From JAJTHY01 sp964458795 (GTDB lineage Bacteria; Pseudomonadota; Alphaproteobacteria; Rickettsiales; Midichloriaceae): a stretch of DNA of 10,235 nt. Below, one piece after another: positions 1-6,766 of the stretch (the stretch's first letter is position 1; every line of letters starts with the position of its first letter). The stretch spans positions 1 through 10,235 of the forward strand of contig CAYWJW010000055.1 of the NCBI GenBank assembly GCA_964458795.1. The letters are read 5' to 3'. The notes below the pieces were generated by a model that was not told the origin of the DNA, made no database searches, and saw nothing but the letters and a program-made list of their open reading frames with translations. A program made the translations under genes and the position numbers.

Positions 1-2
1 CA

Positions 3-254
3 AAAACACAGGTTAATCTAAAATTGATCCCTGGGGTAGACGGCAAACTGCAAATTGCCGAGCTAGTAGCTTACAATATGTGTGATACTACGGTGAAAGG
101 TGCCTGGAGTGGGCCGGCAAGGCTTCATTTAGTACCGCATGTTAATGCACCAGTTGCAGATTTCCCCGTTAGGAAGGTTATAGGCGGTAGCCATTTTATT
201 GCTGATATCACGCTTCCTTATGGTCGTGTTATCCATAACTATCTTGAGGCTTAG
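3..254 (+). CDS. adc: acetoacetate decarboxylase, C-terminal part (5' end outside window)
   Basis: The reading frame is open from the left edge (first whole codon at 3) and ends at TAG 252-254, giving the last 83 residues. The C-terminal signature of acetoacetate decarboxylase is clear: IPGVDGKLQIAELV, then TTVKGAWSGPARL, then HVNAPVADFPV and ending IADITLPYGRVIHNYL. The family decarboxylates acetoacetate to acetone and CO2 using a Schiff-base lysine. That lysine lies upstream of the window and cannot be checked. A TTG at 24 would be the first start-like codon in the window, but the matching residues before it (KTQVNLK) show the gene continues upstream. It is followed 4 nt later by a patatin-like phospholipase, so the two are probably co-transcribed. 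In other bacteria such genes sit with 3-hydroxybutyrate dehydrogenase, suggesting ketone-body or polyhydroxybutyrate turnover; that part is inference. Confidence 0.9.
   Translation, partial: KTQVNLKLIPGVDGKLQIAELVAYNMCDTTVKGAWSGPARLHLVPHVNAPVADFPVRKVIGGSHFIADITLPYGRVIHNYLEA
246..249 (+). promoter_or_regulatory. ribosome binding site GAGG that fixes the patatin start
   Basis: GAGG sits 9 nt before the GTG at 259. This spacing supports translation of the phospholipase from GTG 259 rather than from TTG 199 or ATG 220, which would overlap adc by 56 or 35 nt and add a tail unlike the family. The site lies inside the last codons of adc, as expected for coupled genes. Confidence 0.6.
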
Positions 255-258
255 GTTC

Positions 259-1410
259 GTGGTACTTAAAACAAGAAAATCTCAAGTTTCTAAAAACCAA
301 GAACCTTTCGAATGCATTGCTCTTTTATTACAGGGTGGTGGTGCATTAGGCGCATATCAGGCAGGAGTTTATCAGGCGCTTTCTGAAGAAAAATTAGAGC
401 CAAACTGGGTAGCTGGAATTTCAATTGGTGCCATTAATGCTGCGATTATTGCAGGGAATTCGCCAAAGCAGCGAGTGAGTAAACTTCGTGAGTTTTGGGA
501 GTCCGTAACTCTGGATGCATTTCATTATTCCCCTCCAGTCTTAAAATCACTGATAAGCGAAAACTATACAGAACATCGGCTATTAAATAGCTTGAGTGCT
601 GTACGGACTATCTTATTCGGAATACCAGGGTTTTTCAATTCCCTATTTCCAACACCTTGGCAAATGCCAACTAGCTACTATGATGCCACTCCTCTCAAGA
701 GGACTCTTGAGCATTTAATTGATTTTGATCGCATCAATAATGGGGAGATGCGTTTTAATATAGGTGCGGTGAATCTTATAAGCGGTAATTTTACGAATTT
801 TGATAATAGAGAGTTATCAATTGCGCCTGAACATATTATGGCAAGCTGCGCACTGCCGCCTGGTTTCTCGCCCGTAGAAATAGAGGGGCAGCATTATTGG
901 GATGGAGGGTTGATCTCCAATACCCCACTACAATGGGTTGTAGATGATAATGCTTATCGCGATACACTAGTTTTTCAGGTTGATTTATGGAGTGCTGACG
1001 GAGAATTCCCAAGTAATATAGCTGAGGTAATGACCAGACAAAAAGATATACAGTATTCTAGCCGTACTCGGGCTAATACAGACCGATTTAGAGATGCTCG
1101 TGAAATGCGCCACACTATTGCCAATCTTCTTAAAAAATTACCCTCTGAATTAGAGGATTTGCCCGAGGTTAAAAAGCTACGCATGCATGCCGACGATAAA
1201 GTCTTCAACATAGTTCATCTCATATATCACAACAAGAAATATGAAGGATATGTGAAGGATTTTGAATTTTCCCGCATCAGCATGGAAGAGCACTGGAAAG
1301 CAGGATATGAAGATACTATAAATGCACTGCGGCATCCAAAAATACTACAGCGCCCCCCTCAAGGCTCCTGTATTGCAGTTTATGATTTTAGCAAAGAGCG
1401 TAAATCATAG
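259..1410 (+). CDS. patatin-like phospholipase with DUF3734 C-terminal region (PatD-like)
   Basis: The protein has 383 residues from GTG 259. The patatin core is complete: an oxyanion-hole glycine loop GGGALGAYQAG (about 26-36), a nucleophile elbow GISIG (53-57, Ser55), and the DGG motif (215-217, Asp215) that completes the Ser/Asp dyad. The C-terminal third (about 250-370) carries MTRQKDIQYSSRTRANTDRF, typical of the DUF3734 extension. The expected activity is hydrolysis of phospholipid or other acyl esters. No signal peptide is visible, so it is probably cytoplasmic or delivered by another route. It directly follows acetoacetate decarboxylase. Legionella has a comparable patatin next to 3-hydroxybutyrate dehydrogenase (the bdhA-patD pair, known from the literature to matter for infection of amoebae). 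Lipid-storage turnover and a role towards a host membrane are both possible, and the sequence does not decide. The downstream palindrome may end transcription. Confidence 0.9.
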   Translation: MVLKTRKSQVSKNQEPFECIALLLQGGGALGAYQAGVYQALSEEKLEPNWVAGISIGAINAAIIAGNSPKQRVSKLREFWESVTLDAFHYSPPVLKSLISENYTEHRLLNSLSAVRTILFGIPGFFNSLFPTPWQMPTSYYDATPLKRTLEHLIDFDRINNGEMRFNIGAVNLISGNFTNFDNRELSIAPEHIMASCALPPGFSPVEIEGQHYWDGGLISNTPLQWVVDDNAYRDTLVFQVDLWSADGEFPSNIAEVMTRQKDIQYSSRTRANTDRFRDAREMRHTIANLLKKLPSELEDLPEVKKLRMHADDKVFNIVHLIYHNKKYEGYVKDFEFSRISMEEHWKAGYEDTINALRHPKILQRPPQGSCIAVYDFSKERKS

Positions 1411-1420
1411 GACTCTCTCA

Positions 1421-1449
1421 TATAGCTATTTTATACTGACTTAGCTATA
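1421..1449. repeat. 8-bp inverted repeat, TATAGCTA / TAGCTATA
   Basis: Arms at 1421-1428 and 1442-1449 are perfectly complementary around a 13-nt spacer. The right arm shares its last three bases with the left end of the larger palindrome 1447-1513, so both structures cannot form completely at once. It starts 10 nt after the patatin stop codon. It may be part of a 3'-end structure; AT-rich chance pairing is also possible. Confidence 0.4.
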
Positions 1450-1513
1450 CCAATTCCGATAAATAACTGTACAGATGAAGCGCATCTGTGTAGTTATTTA
1501 CCAGAATTGGTAT
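1447..1513. repeat. 67-nt imperfect palindrome between convergent genes
   Basis: Outer arms ATACCAATTC (1447-1456) and GAATTGGTAT (1504-1513) match perfectly. Inside them TAAATAACT (1460-1468) pairs with AGTTATTTA (1492-1500), and ACAGATG (1471-1477) with CATCTGT (1483-1489). The only interruptions are a 3x3 internal loop (1457-1459/1501-1503) and two positions that are G-T in RNA (1469/1491 and 1470/1490). The loop is AAGCG (1478-1482). The last base of the right arm is also the final base of the ABC exporter stop codon. It lies between the 3' ends of two convergent genes, so it could act as a bidirectional transcription end or RNA-stabilising hairpin, although neither side has a proper T-run. 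Its tidy TA-flanked terminal repeats also fit a small palindromic repeat or miniature mobile element. No second copy is visible in this window. Confidence 0.75.
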
Positions 1514-3252
1514 CAGTCATTTTTATCCGGCAAAAAGCCTCCAACTTGCGCGTCCCATAGGGTTTTATATAATCCATTTCTCGCAAGCAATTCTTTATGG
1601 TTTCCATCCTCTACAATCTTACCTTGGTCAAATACCAAAATTCTATCCATATGCAAAAGCGTTGATAGACGGTGAGCAATGACGATGGTGGTTTTACCTT
1701 GTATTAATTCCCACAGACTTTCCTGTATGTCGCTTTCTGTAACAGAATCTAACTGAGATGTAGCCTCATCTAAAATTAAGATTGGGGCGTTCTTCAGTAT
1801 AGCTCTTGCTATTGCAATCCGCTGGCGCTGTCCTCCAGAAAGCTTAACTCCACGCTCACCTACAAGTGACTCATAACCTTGAGGAAGCTTTTTTATGAAT
1901 TCATGTGCATGAGCTTTTCTACTGGCTTCTACCACTTCCTTGACGCTTGCCTCAATGCGACCATAGTGGATATTTTCCATAAGTGTTCGATGGAAAAGTG
2001 ATGGATCTTGAGGAATCATTGCAATAGCCTCTCTCAAAGAATTTTGGCTTACACTGGCTATGTCTTGTCCATCAATCATAATATGACCATCTGTGACATC
2101 ATAAAGTCTTAATATCAGATTCACAAAGGTCGATTTGCCGCCACCTGAATAACCAACTAATCCCACCTTTTGACCGCTTGCTATAGTCACGGACTTATCT
2201 TGAAAGAGAGGCTCAGCATCTTTGTAATGGAACTTCACCTTATCAAATACGATTTCGCCCTTGTTTACGTGCAACACTTCTGCGTTCGGGTTATCCTGAA
2301 TGTCTGGCACTTCTTCCAAAATAACAAGCGCTTGATCAACGGCACCCCAATTGGTTATGAAGTCCTTCAAAATATGGGTTAAACTAAACAACCAATTTAC
2401 TATTTCAATATTTAACAATAAGACCAAGGCAAAATCCCCAGGGGTTATTAAGTTGATTTGGCTTAAATAAACTAACCCGCAAAGGCAAAGCACAATATAG
2501 CAAGAGAATACAGTACCCTGCATATTAAGGTAAGATCTTAAAGCCAAACCTTTGGTTCTGCTTTTAGAAACGAAGTCTTTTAAGCTATGATCCAATCTCT
2601 TTTGCTCATATGAGAAGGACGCAAATATCTTTACTGAGAACATATTAGTGAGATAATCTACTACACCTCCTCTTAATTTAGCATCTGACTCTGCTTCTGT
2701 GCTGCTTAACACATTAATTTTCTTCATATTTATATAGCCTAGAGCTATAAATATCGAGACCCACAGCGCCATTGCGATTCCAAAGCCATAGTGTACTCTC
2801 GAGAGCAAGATAATGCTGATAATCAGCATTATAGATATTTGAAATAGCTCTATCATAATTACATCGAGGATTGTAGCGCTACGTTTTGCTGCGTCGTTAA
2901 CTTTATGTGCTATGCTACCTGCAAGGTGCTCTTGAAAAAATCGGTATGGATATATGCTGAGTTTTTGCAAAAGACTTTTGGTAATATGAGAGGTTAGTTG
3001 TGGTGAATATTTATTCTCACACCAAGAGGTAAAAGACCATGCCAGAACTACACCAAATTGTATTGCAGCATAAATAGCTATTACGATCCAAATATAGTAA
3101 TAGTCATTAATACTGACATAATCAATTACGACCTTGATTAAATATGGCTTAATATTTTTATCAGCTGCAATGAAAATCATTGTGAATACTACGAACCATA
3201 AGTACAAGCGGTAAGGCTTTGATACTTCCACTAGAAATTTTAAAACACGCAT
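1513..3252 (-). CDS. half-size ABC exporter (fused membrane and ATPase domains)
   Basis: The protein has 579 residues. The N-terminal exporter membrane domain has about six helices (hydrophobic stretches near 18-32, 52-72, 133-150, 156-172, 250-264 and 273-292). The ATPase domain (about 332-570) follows, with Walker A GYSGGGKST (367-375), Q-loop Gln415, signature LSGGQ (471-475), Walker B ILILDE (491-496, catalytic Glu496) and switch His527. All catalytic residues are present, so a homodimeric ATP-driven exporter of the MsbA/multidrug type in the inner membrane is expected. The substrate (lipid, drug or peptide) cannot be told. Two small departures from the usual consensus are the D-loop SQLD, where SALD is commonest, and Tyr in the Walker A loop. 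ATG at 3252 is preceded by GAGGA (complement of 3263-3267) at 10 nt. The gene stands alone, convergent with the patatin gene and divergent from the symporter. Confidence 0.9.
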   Translation of the reverse strand: MRVLKFLVEVSKPYRLYLWFVVFTMIFIAADKNIKPYLIKVVIDYVSINDYYYIWIVIAIYAAIQFGVVLAWSFTSWCENKYSPQLTSHITKSLLQKLSIYPYRFFQEHLAGSIAHKVNDAAKRSATILDVIMIELFQISIMLIISIILLSRVHYGFGIAMALWVSIFIALGYINMKKINVLSSTEAESDAKLRGGVVDYLTNMFSVKIFASFSYEQKRLDHSLKDFVSKSRTKGLALRSYLNMQGTVFSCYIVLCLCGLVYLSQINLITPGDFALVLLLNIEIVNWLFSLTHILKDFITNWGAVDQALVILEEVPDIQDNPNAEVLHVNKGEIVFDKVKFHYKDAEPLFQDKSVTIASGQKVGLVGYSGGGKSTFVNLILRLYDVTDGHIMIDGQDIASVSQNSLREAIAMIPQDPSLFHRTLMENIHYGRIEASVKEVVEASRKAHAHEFIKKLPQGYESLVGERGVKLSGGQRQRIAIARAILKNAPILILDEATSQLDSVTESDIQESLWELIQGKTTIVIAHRLSTLLHMDRILVFDQGKIVEDGNHKELLARNGLYKTLWDAQVGGFLPDKND

Positions 3253-3544
3253 GTTGTTATTTTCCTCGATACTCTTACCTTATACAGGCATATTTCTCTT
3301 ATCTTATATTTATTAATATACCACGTTGAAAATAGTTTATGGAAGTACCTAAGTAAAATATTTTTACCCCAATGTAGGCTAGGTGTTGACGCAATTTAGT
3401 TCTATATAACTCAATGATTTCAAAAAAAATGAAAAAAATCATTTGCAAAAAGATGGTAAAAAACTAAAATGCCGCAAAGATTTCATCTAATAGCATGTAT
3501 ATTTTGCAGCTGTTTTGTTTTTTATATTTTTTTGGGTAGAACAT
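3253..3544. other. divergent intergenic region with clustered A-tracts
   Basis: This gap separates the starts of the ABC exporter (leftward) and symporter (rightward), so promoters for both should lie here. It is very AT-rich. Runs of A occur at 3422-3429, 3432-3438, 3447-3451, 3458-3463 and 3466-3469, roughly one per helical turn, which would favour curved DNA or an upstream activating element for the symporter. An 8-bp inverted repeat AATGATTT/AAATCATT (3413-3420/3436-3443) brackets the first two runs. A TTGACG at 3386-3391 has a TATAAC only 13 nt further on, too close for a standard sigma-70 promoter. No convincing gene or RNA is seen. Confidence 0.45.
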
Positions 3545-4972
3545 ATGAACAATCTCCATTCATTAGACATAGCCGTAATAGGAGCATACCTAGCTTTATG
3601 CCTTATAATAGGTTTTTATAAGATAGGCAATATAAAGACTATAAGAGACTATACATTAGGAGCTGGTAAAATTTCTACCATAGTACTATTGTTCACAATC
3701 TTTGCAACCCATATAGGTGCAGGCGCAACGGTAGGCACCGTGGAAAATCTTCATTCTATGGGATTGATATTTGCTATAGCGCTTATGTTTAGTCCTTTGT
3801 TCTGGGTGATAACGGCAAGGATTTGTGCTAATAACATCACGGTTTTTAAAGAAGCGGGATGTATATCAGTGAGCGATATTATGGGGCATCTATATGGTAA
3901 GACGGGCAAATGGGTTACCAATATATTTTCTATATTGCTCTCGATAGGAATTCTTGCGCTTCAGATTGGAGCAATAGGCTATTTGTTTAACTACTTTTTA
4001 GGTGTATCTAATGCTGTAGGAGTGATGATAGGCTTTGGCACAATAATAGTATACTCTCTTTTTGGTGGAGTGAGGTCAGTTGCATTAACTGATATGTTTC
4101 AAGGTATTATAATAGTAGTTGCAATACCAACTGCTTGTCTAATAGCCTTTTATGATGTTGGTGGTTACCAGGGACTCATGGAAAATCTTCCTGATTCCCA
4201 TCTTAACGTGGATTTCACCATGGATAATATGCTTTTATTAGCAAGTATGATATTCTATATTTTAACGCCAGAAGCATCGGGCACTTTTATGCAGAGGTTT
4301 TTAATGGCTAATGACAAGGCGCAGCTAAATAGAGCTTTAAGAGTGATTACCATTGCATCCATACCTCTTACTTTAATCATCTGCTTAATAGGTTTTATCG
4401 TAAAAGTTAAAGCGCCAGATGTAGACCCAAATGTTGCATTCTTTTATTTAATCAATAACTATCTGCCGGTTGGCGTTACAGGGCTTCTGGTAACCGGAAT
4501 ACTTGCCGCCATTATGTCTACGGCAGATTCGTGGTTGAATACCACCAGTGTTCTTTGTGCGCATGATATTGGTAAGGGATTGTTTCCAAGAATCACCGAT
4601 AGGCAGGAGTTATTTATAGCTAGGATATCGGTATTGTGTATTGGAGCCTTCGCTGCGATGCTCGCTCTTGCAGGAACTAGTCTTATGGCACTTGAATGGT
4701 TGGCAGGGAATTTCTGGCTTCCAGTAATCTTTGTTCCATTGGCAGCTGGGTTACTTAAATTTCGCACTAGCCATTGGTCTTTTATAGGATCAATTATCGG
4801 AGGGGTTGCTGGTGTTTTAATAGGCAGATATACATCGGGAGAATTTGCTACCATCAGTTTATTATTCGGAGTTATGAGTAGTACACTAGGATTGTTCGGC
4901 ACGCACTTCTTGCAAGCGTTAGTAAAAAATAACGCAAGCATATTAGATGAGAAAAAGCTATGTACCGAATAA
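3545..4972 (+). CDS. sodium:solute symporter family (SSS/SLC5) transporter
   Basis: The protein has 475 residues from ATG 3545. The frame could extend to TTG 3515, but that adds an odd Phe-rich tail and has no better ribosome site. Some 12-13 hydrophobic helices run along the length. Family motifs are seen: YSLFGGVRSVALTDMFQGII (about 170-189, matching the conserved GG-x-TD-x-Q segment) and LLVTGILAAIMSTADSWLN (about 314-332, helix 8, whose Ser/Thr residues form the sodium site in this family). It should be an inner-membrane Na+-coupled importer; the solute (proline, pantothenate, sugar or organic acid) cannot be assigned from sequence. The final codons overlap the next gene by 13 nt, so translation is probably coupled to that kinase-like membrane protein. 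In CbrA-type sensors an SSS transporter domain is fused to a histidine kinase, so the pairing here may be a split equivalent. Confidence 0.87.
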   Translation: MNNLHSLDIAVIGAYLALCLIIGFYKIGNIKTIRDYTLGAGKISTIVLLFTIFATHIGAGATVGTVENLHSMGLIFAIALMFSPLFWVITARICANNITVFKEAGCISVSDIMGHLYGKTGKWVTNIFSILLSIGILALQIGAIGYLFNYFLGVSNAVGVMIGFGTIIVYSLFGGVRSVALTDMFQGIIIVVAIPTACLIAFYDVGGYQGLMENLPDSHLNVDFTMDNMLLLASMIFYILTPEASGTFMQRFLMANDKAQLNRALRVITIASIPLTLIICLIGFIVKVKAPDVDPNVAFFYLINNYLPVGVTGLLVTGILAAIMSTADSWLNTTSVLCAHDIGKGLFPRITDRQELFIARISVLCIGAFAAMLALAGTSLMALEWLAGNFWLPVIFVPLAAGLLKFRTSHWSFIGSIIGGVAGVLIGRYTSGEFATISLLFGVMSSTLGLFGTHFLQALVKNNASILDEKKLCTE

Positions 4973-6033
4973 ATTCACTATTGAAAAGCATGAGCATCTC
5001 ATTTTTACAGCAAGGACAAAAGTACAAAGAGTATTGTTACATCTTTGGAGGTATAGGCATAATATACTTTCTTAGTTCATCGTTTTTTATGCCCATAACT
5101 GTCACAAAAGTTCTATATATTGCTGCTTACTTAAAAGCTGTAGCTGCAATCTTATGTTTAGGCTTATGTATGCACACTACGCATTTGAACGCAAAGCAGC
5201 AAGCCAAATATATGCCATGGTATTGGTACATTATGCTCTTGTATTGTCTTCCTTTTTTATCTTCATATATAGCTCTTACCTATGATTATGATTTGCCATG
5301 GTCTATAAATTTAGTTCTATCACTCGCGATACTTTATTTGGTTAGTAACTGGTCTGTGGCATTTATTCTATCGACGATAGGATTTTTGGCTGGCTATCTT
5401 TTGTTTAAGGTTACTGACTATAGTCTTGCAGTAAATGATTTAACAGGTCATTCAAGGATTTCGAGCTACATATACTGTTTTCTAACTGGGGTCATTCTGG
5501 TTGCTCTTCAGCAAAAGGATAGGTTCAACCCACTTGATAGTAGCTCCGTAGAAGCAAACGAGGTGCCAGGTGTTTTAGTGGGCAACATATATAGTAGTAT
5601 TGCGGATATAGCGAAAGCGGTTGATAAAGGTTTATATGGCATAGGGGAATGTGTACAAGAGGCGCTTGGAGAATATAGATTTAAAGGTCATGAACGCATG
5701 AGGATTAGAGTCGATATGGTTGGTAGAAATTTTCAGTTTAAGGGCTCTAAATTCTTTATGAAACAAATAATAATGAACTTGATAGATAACAGCCTTAAGT
5801 ACGCTGGCAGCACAGCAGCTATAAATATATGGTCTGAAGGTCGCACGCTTAACATAAGAGATAATGGCAAGGGTATAGATTCGGAAGTGTTAAAACGTGA
5901 TATATTCAGTGCTAATTCTATAGGCTTGTCTTTTTGTAAACGAGCAATGGAAGCTATGGGTGGTACAATTAGGTGTGAGTCTGGACTGGGTAAGGGAACT
6001 AAGTTTGAACTTACCTTTCCTAAACTGCCTTAA
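4960..6033 (+). CDS. six-helix membrane protein with histidine-kinase-type ATPase domain, CqsS/LqsS-like, no visible H-box
   Basis: The protein has 357 residues. About six membrane helices lie within 26-185, followed by a short cytoplasmic stretch and a C-terminal HATPase domain. N-box: MNLIDNSLKYA (272-282, Asn277). G1: DNGKGI (301-306). G2: SIGLSFCKRAM (320-330), then GGTIRCESGLGKGTKFELTFP (334-354). The layout and the C-terminal sequence resemble, from memory, the CqsS/LqsS quorum-sensing kinases. Between the last helix and the ATPase domain there are only about 85 residues. The one histidine there (His244) is in GHERMR and not in an H-E-x-R-x-P type box, so the dimerisation/phospho-acceptor domain seems missing or deleted. 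The ATP lid is also short (about 13 residues). The start ATG 4960 overlaps the symporter end by 13 nt, with a weak purine-rich site ahead. The end overlaps rlmB (opposite strand) by 14 nt. No response regulator is nearby. The domain identity is sure; signalling function is inference. Confidence 0.75.
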   Translation: MYRINSLLKSMSISFLQQGQKYKEYCYIFGGIGIIYFLSSSFFMPITVTKVLYIAAYLKAVAAILCLGLCMHTTHLNAKQQAKYMPWYWYIMLLYCLPFLSSYIALTYDYDLPWSINLVLSLAILYLVSNWSVAFILSTIGFLAGYLLFKVTDYSLAVNDLTGHSRISSYIYCFLTGVILVALQQKDRFNPLDSSSVEANEVPGVLVGNIYSSIADIAKAVDKGLYGIGECVQEALGEYRFKGHERMRIRVDMVGRNFQFKGSKFFMKQIIMNLIDNSLKYAGSTAAINIWSEGRTLNIRDNGKGIDSEVLKRDIFSANSIGLSFCKRAMEAMGGTIRCESGLGKGTKFELTFPKLP

Positions 6034-6766
6034 TATTGTGACAGAACATTGCTATTGCAGCTGCATTGGAGACATTTAGGCTTTCCATTTTGCCACTCAT
6101 GGGAATTTTTAAGGTTAGGTCGCAATTTTCAATTGTTAGCCTTCTAAGTCCCTCTCCTTCTGACCCCATGACTATAACAACTTTCTCATACTCGGCCACC
6201 TTGTTGATGGGTAGCTCGGTAGATGAATCCATGCCCACTATCCAATAACCTGCTTCACTAAGTTGCTTGAGTGACATAACTAAGTTGGATACAGCTGCGA
6301 TCTCAATATCTTCAATACCGCCAGAAGACGCCTTTGCCAGGCTTGGGCTGTCAATAACCGCGTTATCCTTAGTGGTTATAAGCGCATCTGCGCCAAAAGC
6401 TACAGCGGAACGAATGATCGCCCCAACGTTGTGAGGATCTGTGATCTGATCGAGTGCGATTATCATGGAGCGCTTTTTTCCTTCTAAGTTCTTGAGTAAA
6501 GTTTTAATATCAATTTTTTTTACTCCGGAAACTAAAGCAGCATAACCTTGGTGCACAGCTTCTTTACCAACTATTATTGAAATGCGGCTAGCATCTACTA
6601 CCTCAATCTCAGCTTTTTCCGGCAACATTGCTGCTGATTTTAATTCTTCGTAGGCGCTTCTAGTTAGCATTAGGCTAAATACTAGGCGTTTTGAGCTCTC
6701 TAATGCCGCAATAACAGCATGCTTGCCAAAGATCCATAGTTTTTCTGATTTATTAGTCTTATTCAT
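6020..6766 (-). CDS. rlmB: TrmH-family (SPOUT) 23S rRNA 2'-O-methyltransferase, RlmB-like
   Basis: The protein has 248 residues from ATG 6766. The N-terminal substrate-binding part (about 10-80, starting WIFGKHAVIAAL) is followed by the SPOUT methyltransferase domain. Motif 1 is DPHNVGAIIRS (110-120, Asn113 and Arg119), motif 2 VMGSEGEGLR (199-208), and motif 3 IPMSGKMESLNVSNAAAIAM (221-240), which forms the knotted AdoMet site. RlmB methylates the ribose of a conserved G in the 23S rRNA peptidyl-transferase P-loop (G2251 in E. coli). Relatives with other rRNA or tRNA targets share these motifs, so the exact target is likely but not proven. The frame continues upstream to 6811, but ATG 6766 has a good ribosome site and overlaps the lptC end by 8 nt (ATGAATAA), which argues for coupled translation. 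The 3' end overlaps the convergent kinase gene. Confidence 0.9.
   Translation of the reverse strand: MNKTNKSEKLWIFGKHAVIAALESSKRLVFSLMLTRSAYEELKSAAMLPEKAEIEVVDASRISIIVGKEAVHQGYAALVSGVKKIDIKTLLKNLEGKKRSMIIALDQITDPHNVGAIIRSAVAFGADALITTKDNAVIDSPSLAKASSGGIEDIEIAAVSNLVMSLKQLSEAGYWIVGMDSSTELPINKVAEYEKVVIVMGSEGEGLRRLTIENCDLTLKIPMSGKMESLNVSNAAAIAMFCHNIKAV

Noticed and set aside
199..258. 20-residue N-terminal extension of the patatin from TTG 199
   Set aside because: It overlaps adc, has no ribosome site, and GTG 259 with GAGG at 9 nt gives a start 4 nt after the adc stop.
1600..2300. ABC exporter as a possible pseudogene because of the SQLD D-loop and GYSGGGKST Walker A
   Set aside because: Both are tolerated variants; the catalytic Lys, Gln, Glu and His are present and the frame is full length.
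3386..3410. TTGACG ... TATAAC as a promoter for the symporter
   Set aside because: The spacer is only 13 nt, too short for a sigma-70 promoter; kept only as a remark in the intergenic entry.
3515..3544. Ten-residue N-terminal extension of the symporter from TTG 3515
   Set aside because: The added residues are mostly Phe from a T-rich tract, and the family N-terminus fits ATG 3545.
4459..4941. 160-codon open frame on the minus strand inside the symporter gene
   Set aside because: It is antisense to a clear SSS transporter; the predicted protein has no recognisable motif and looks like a shadow of the membrane-helix codons.
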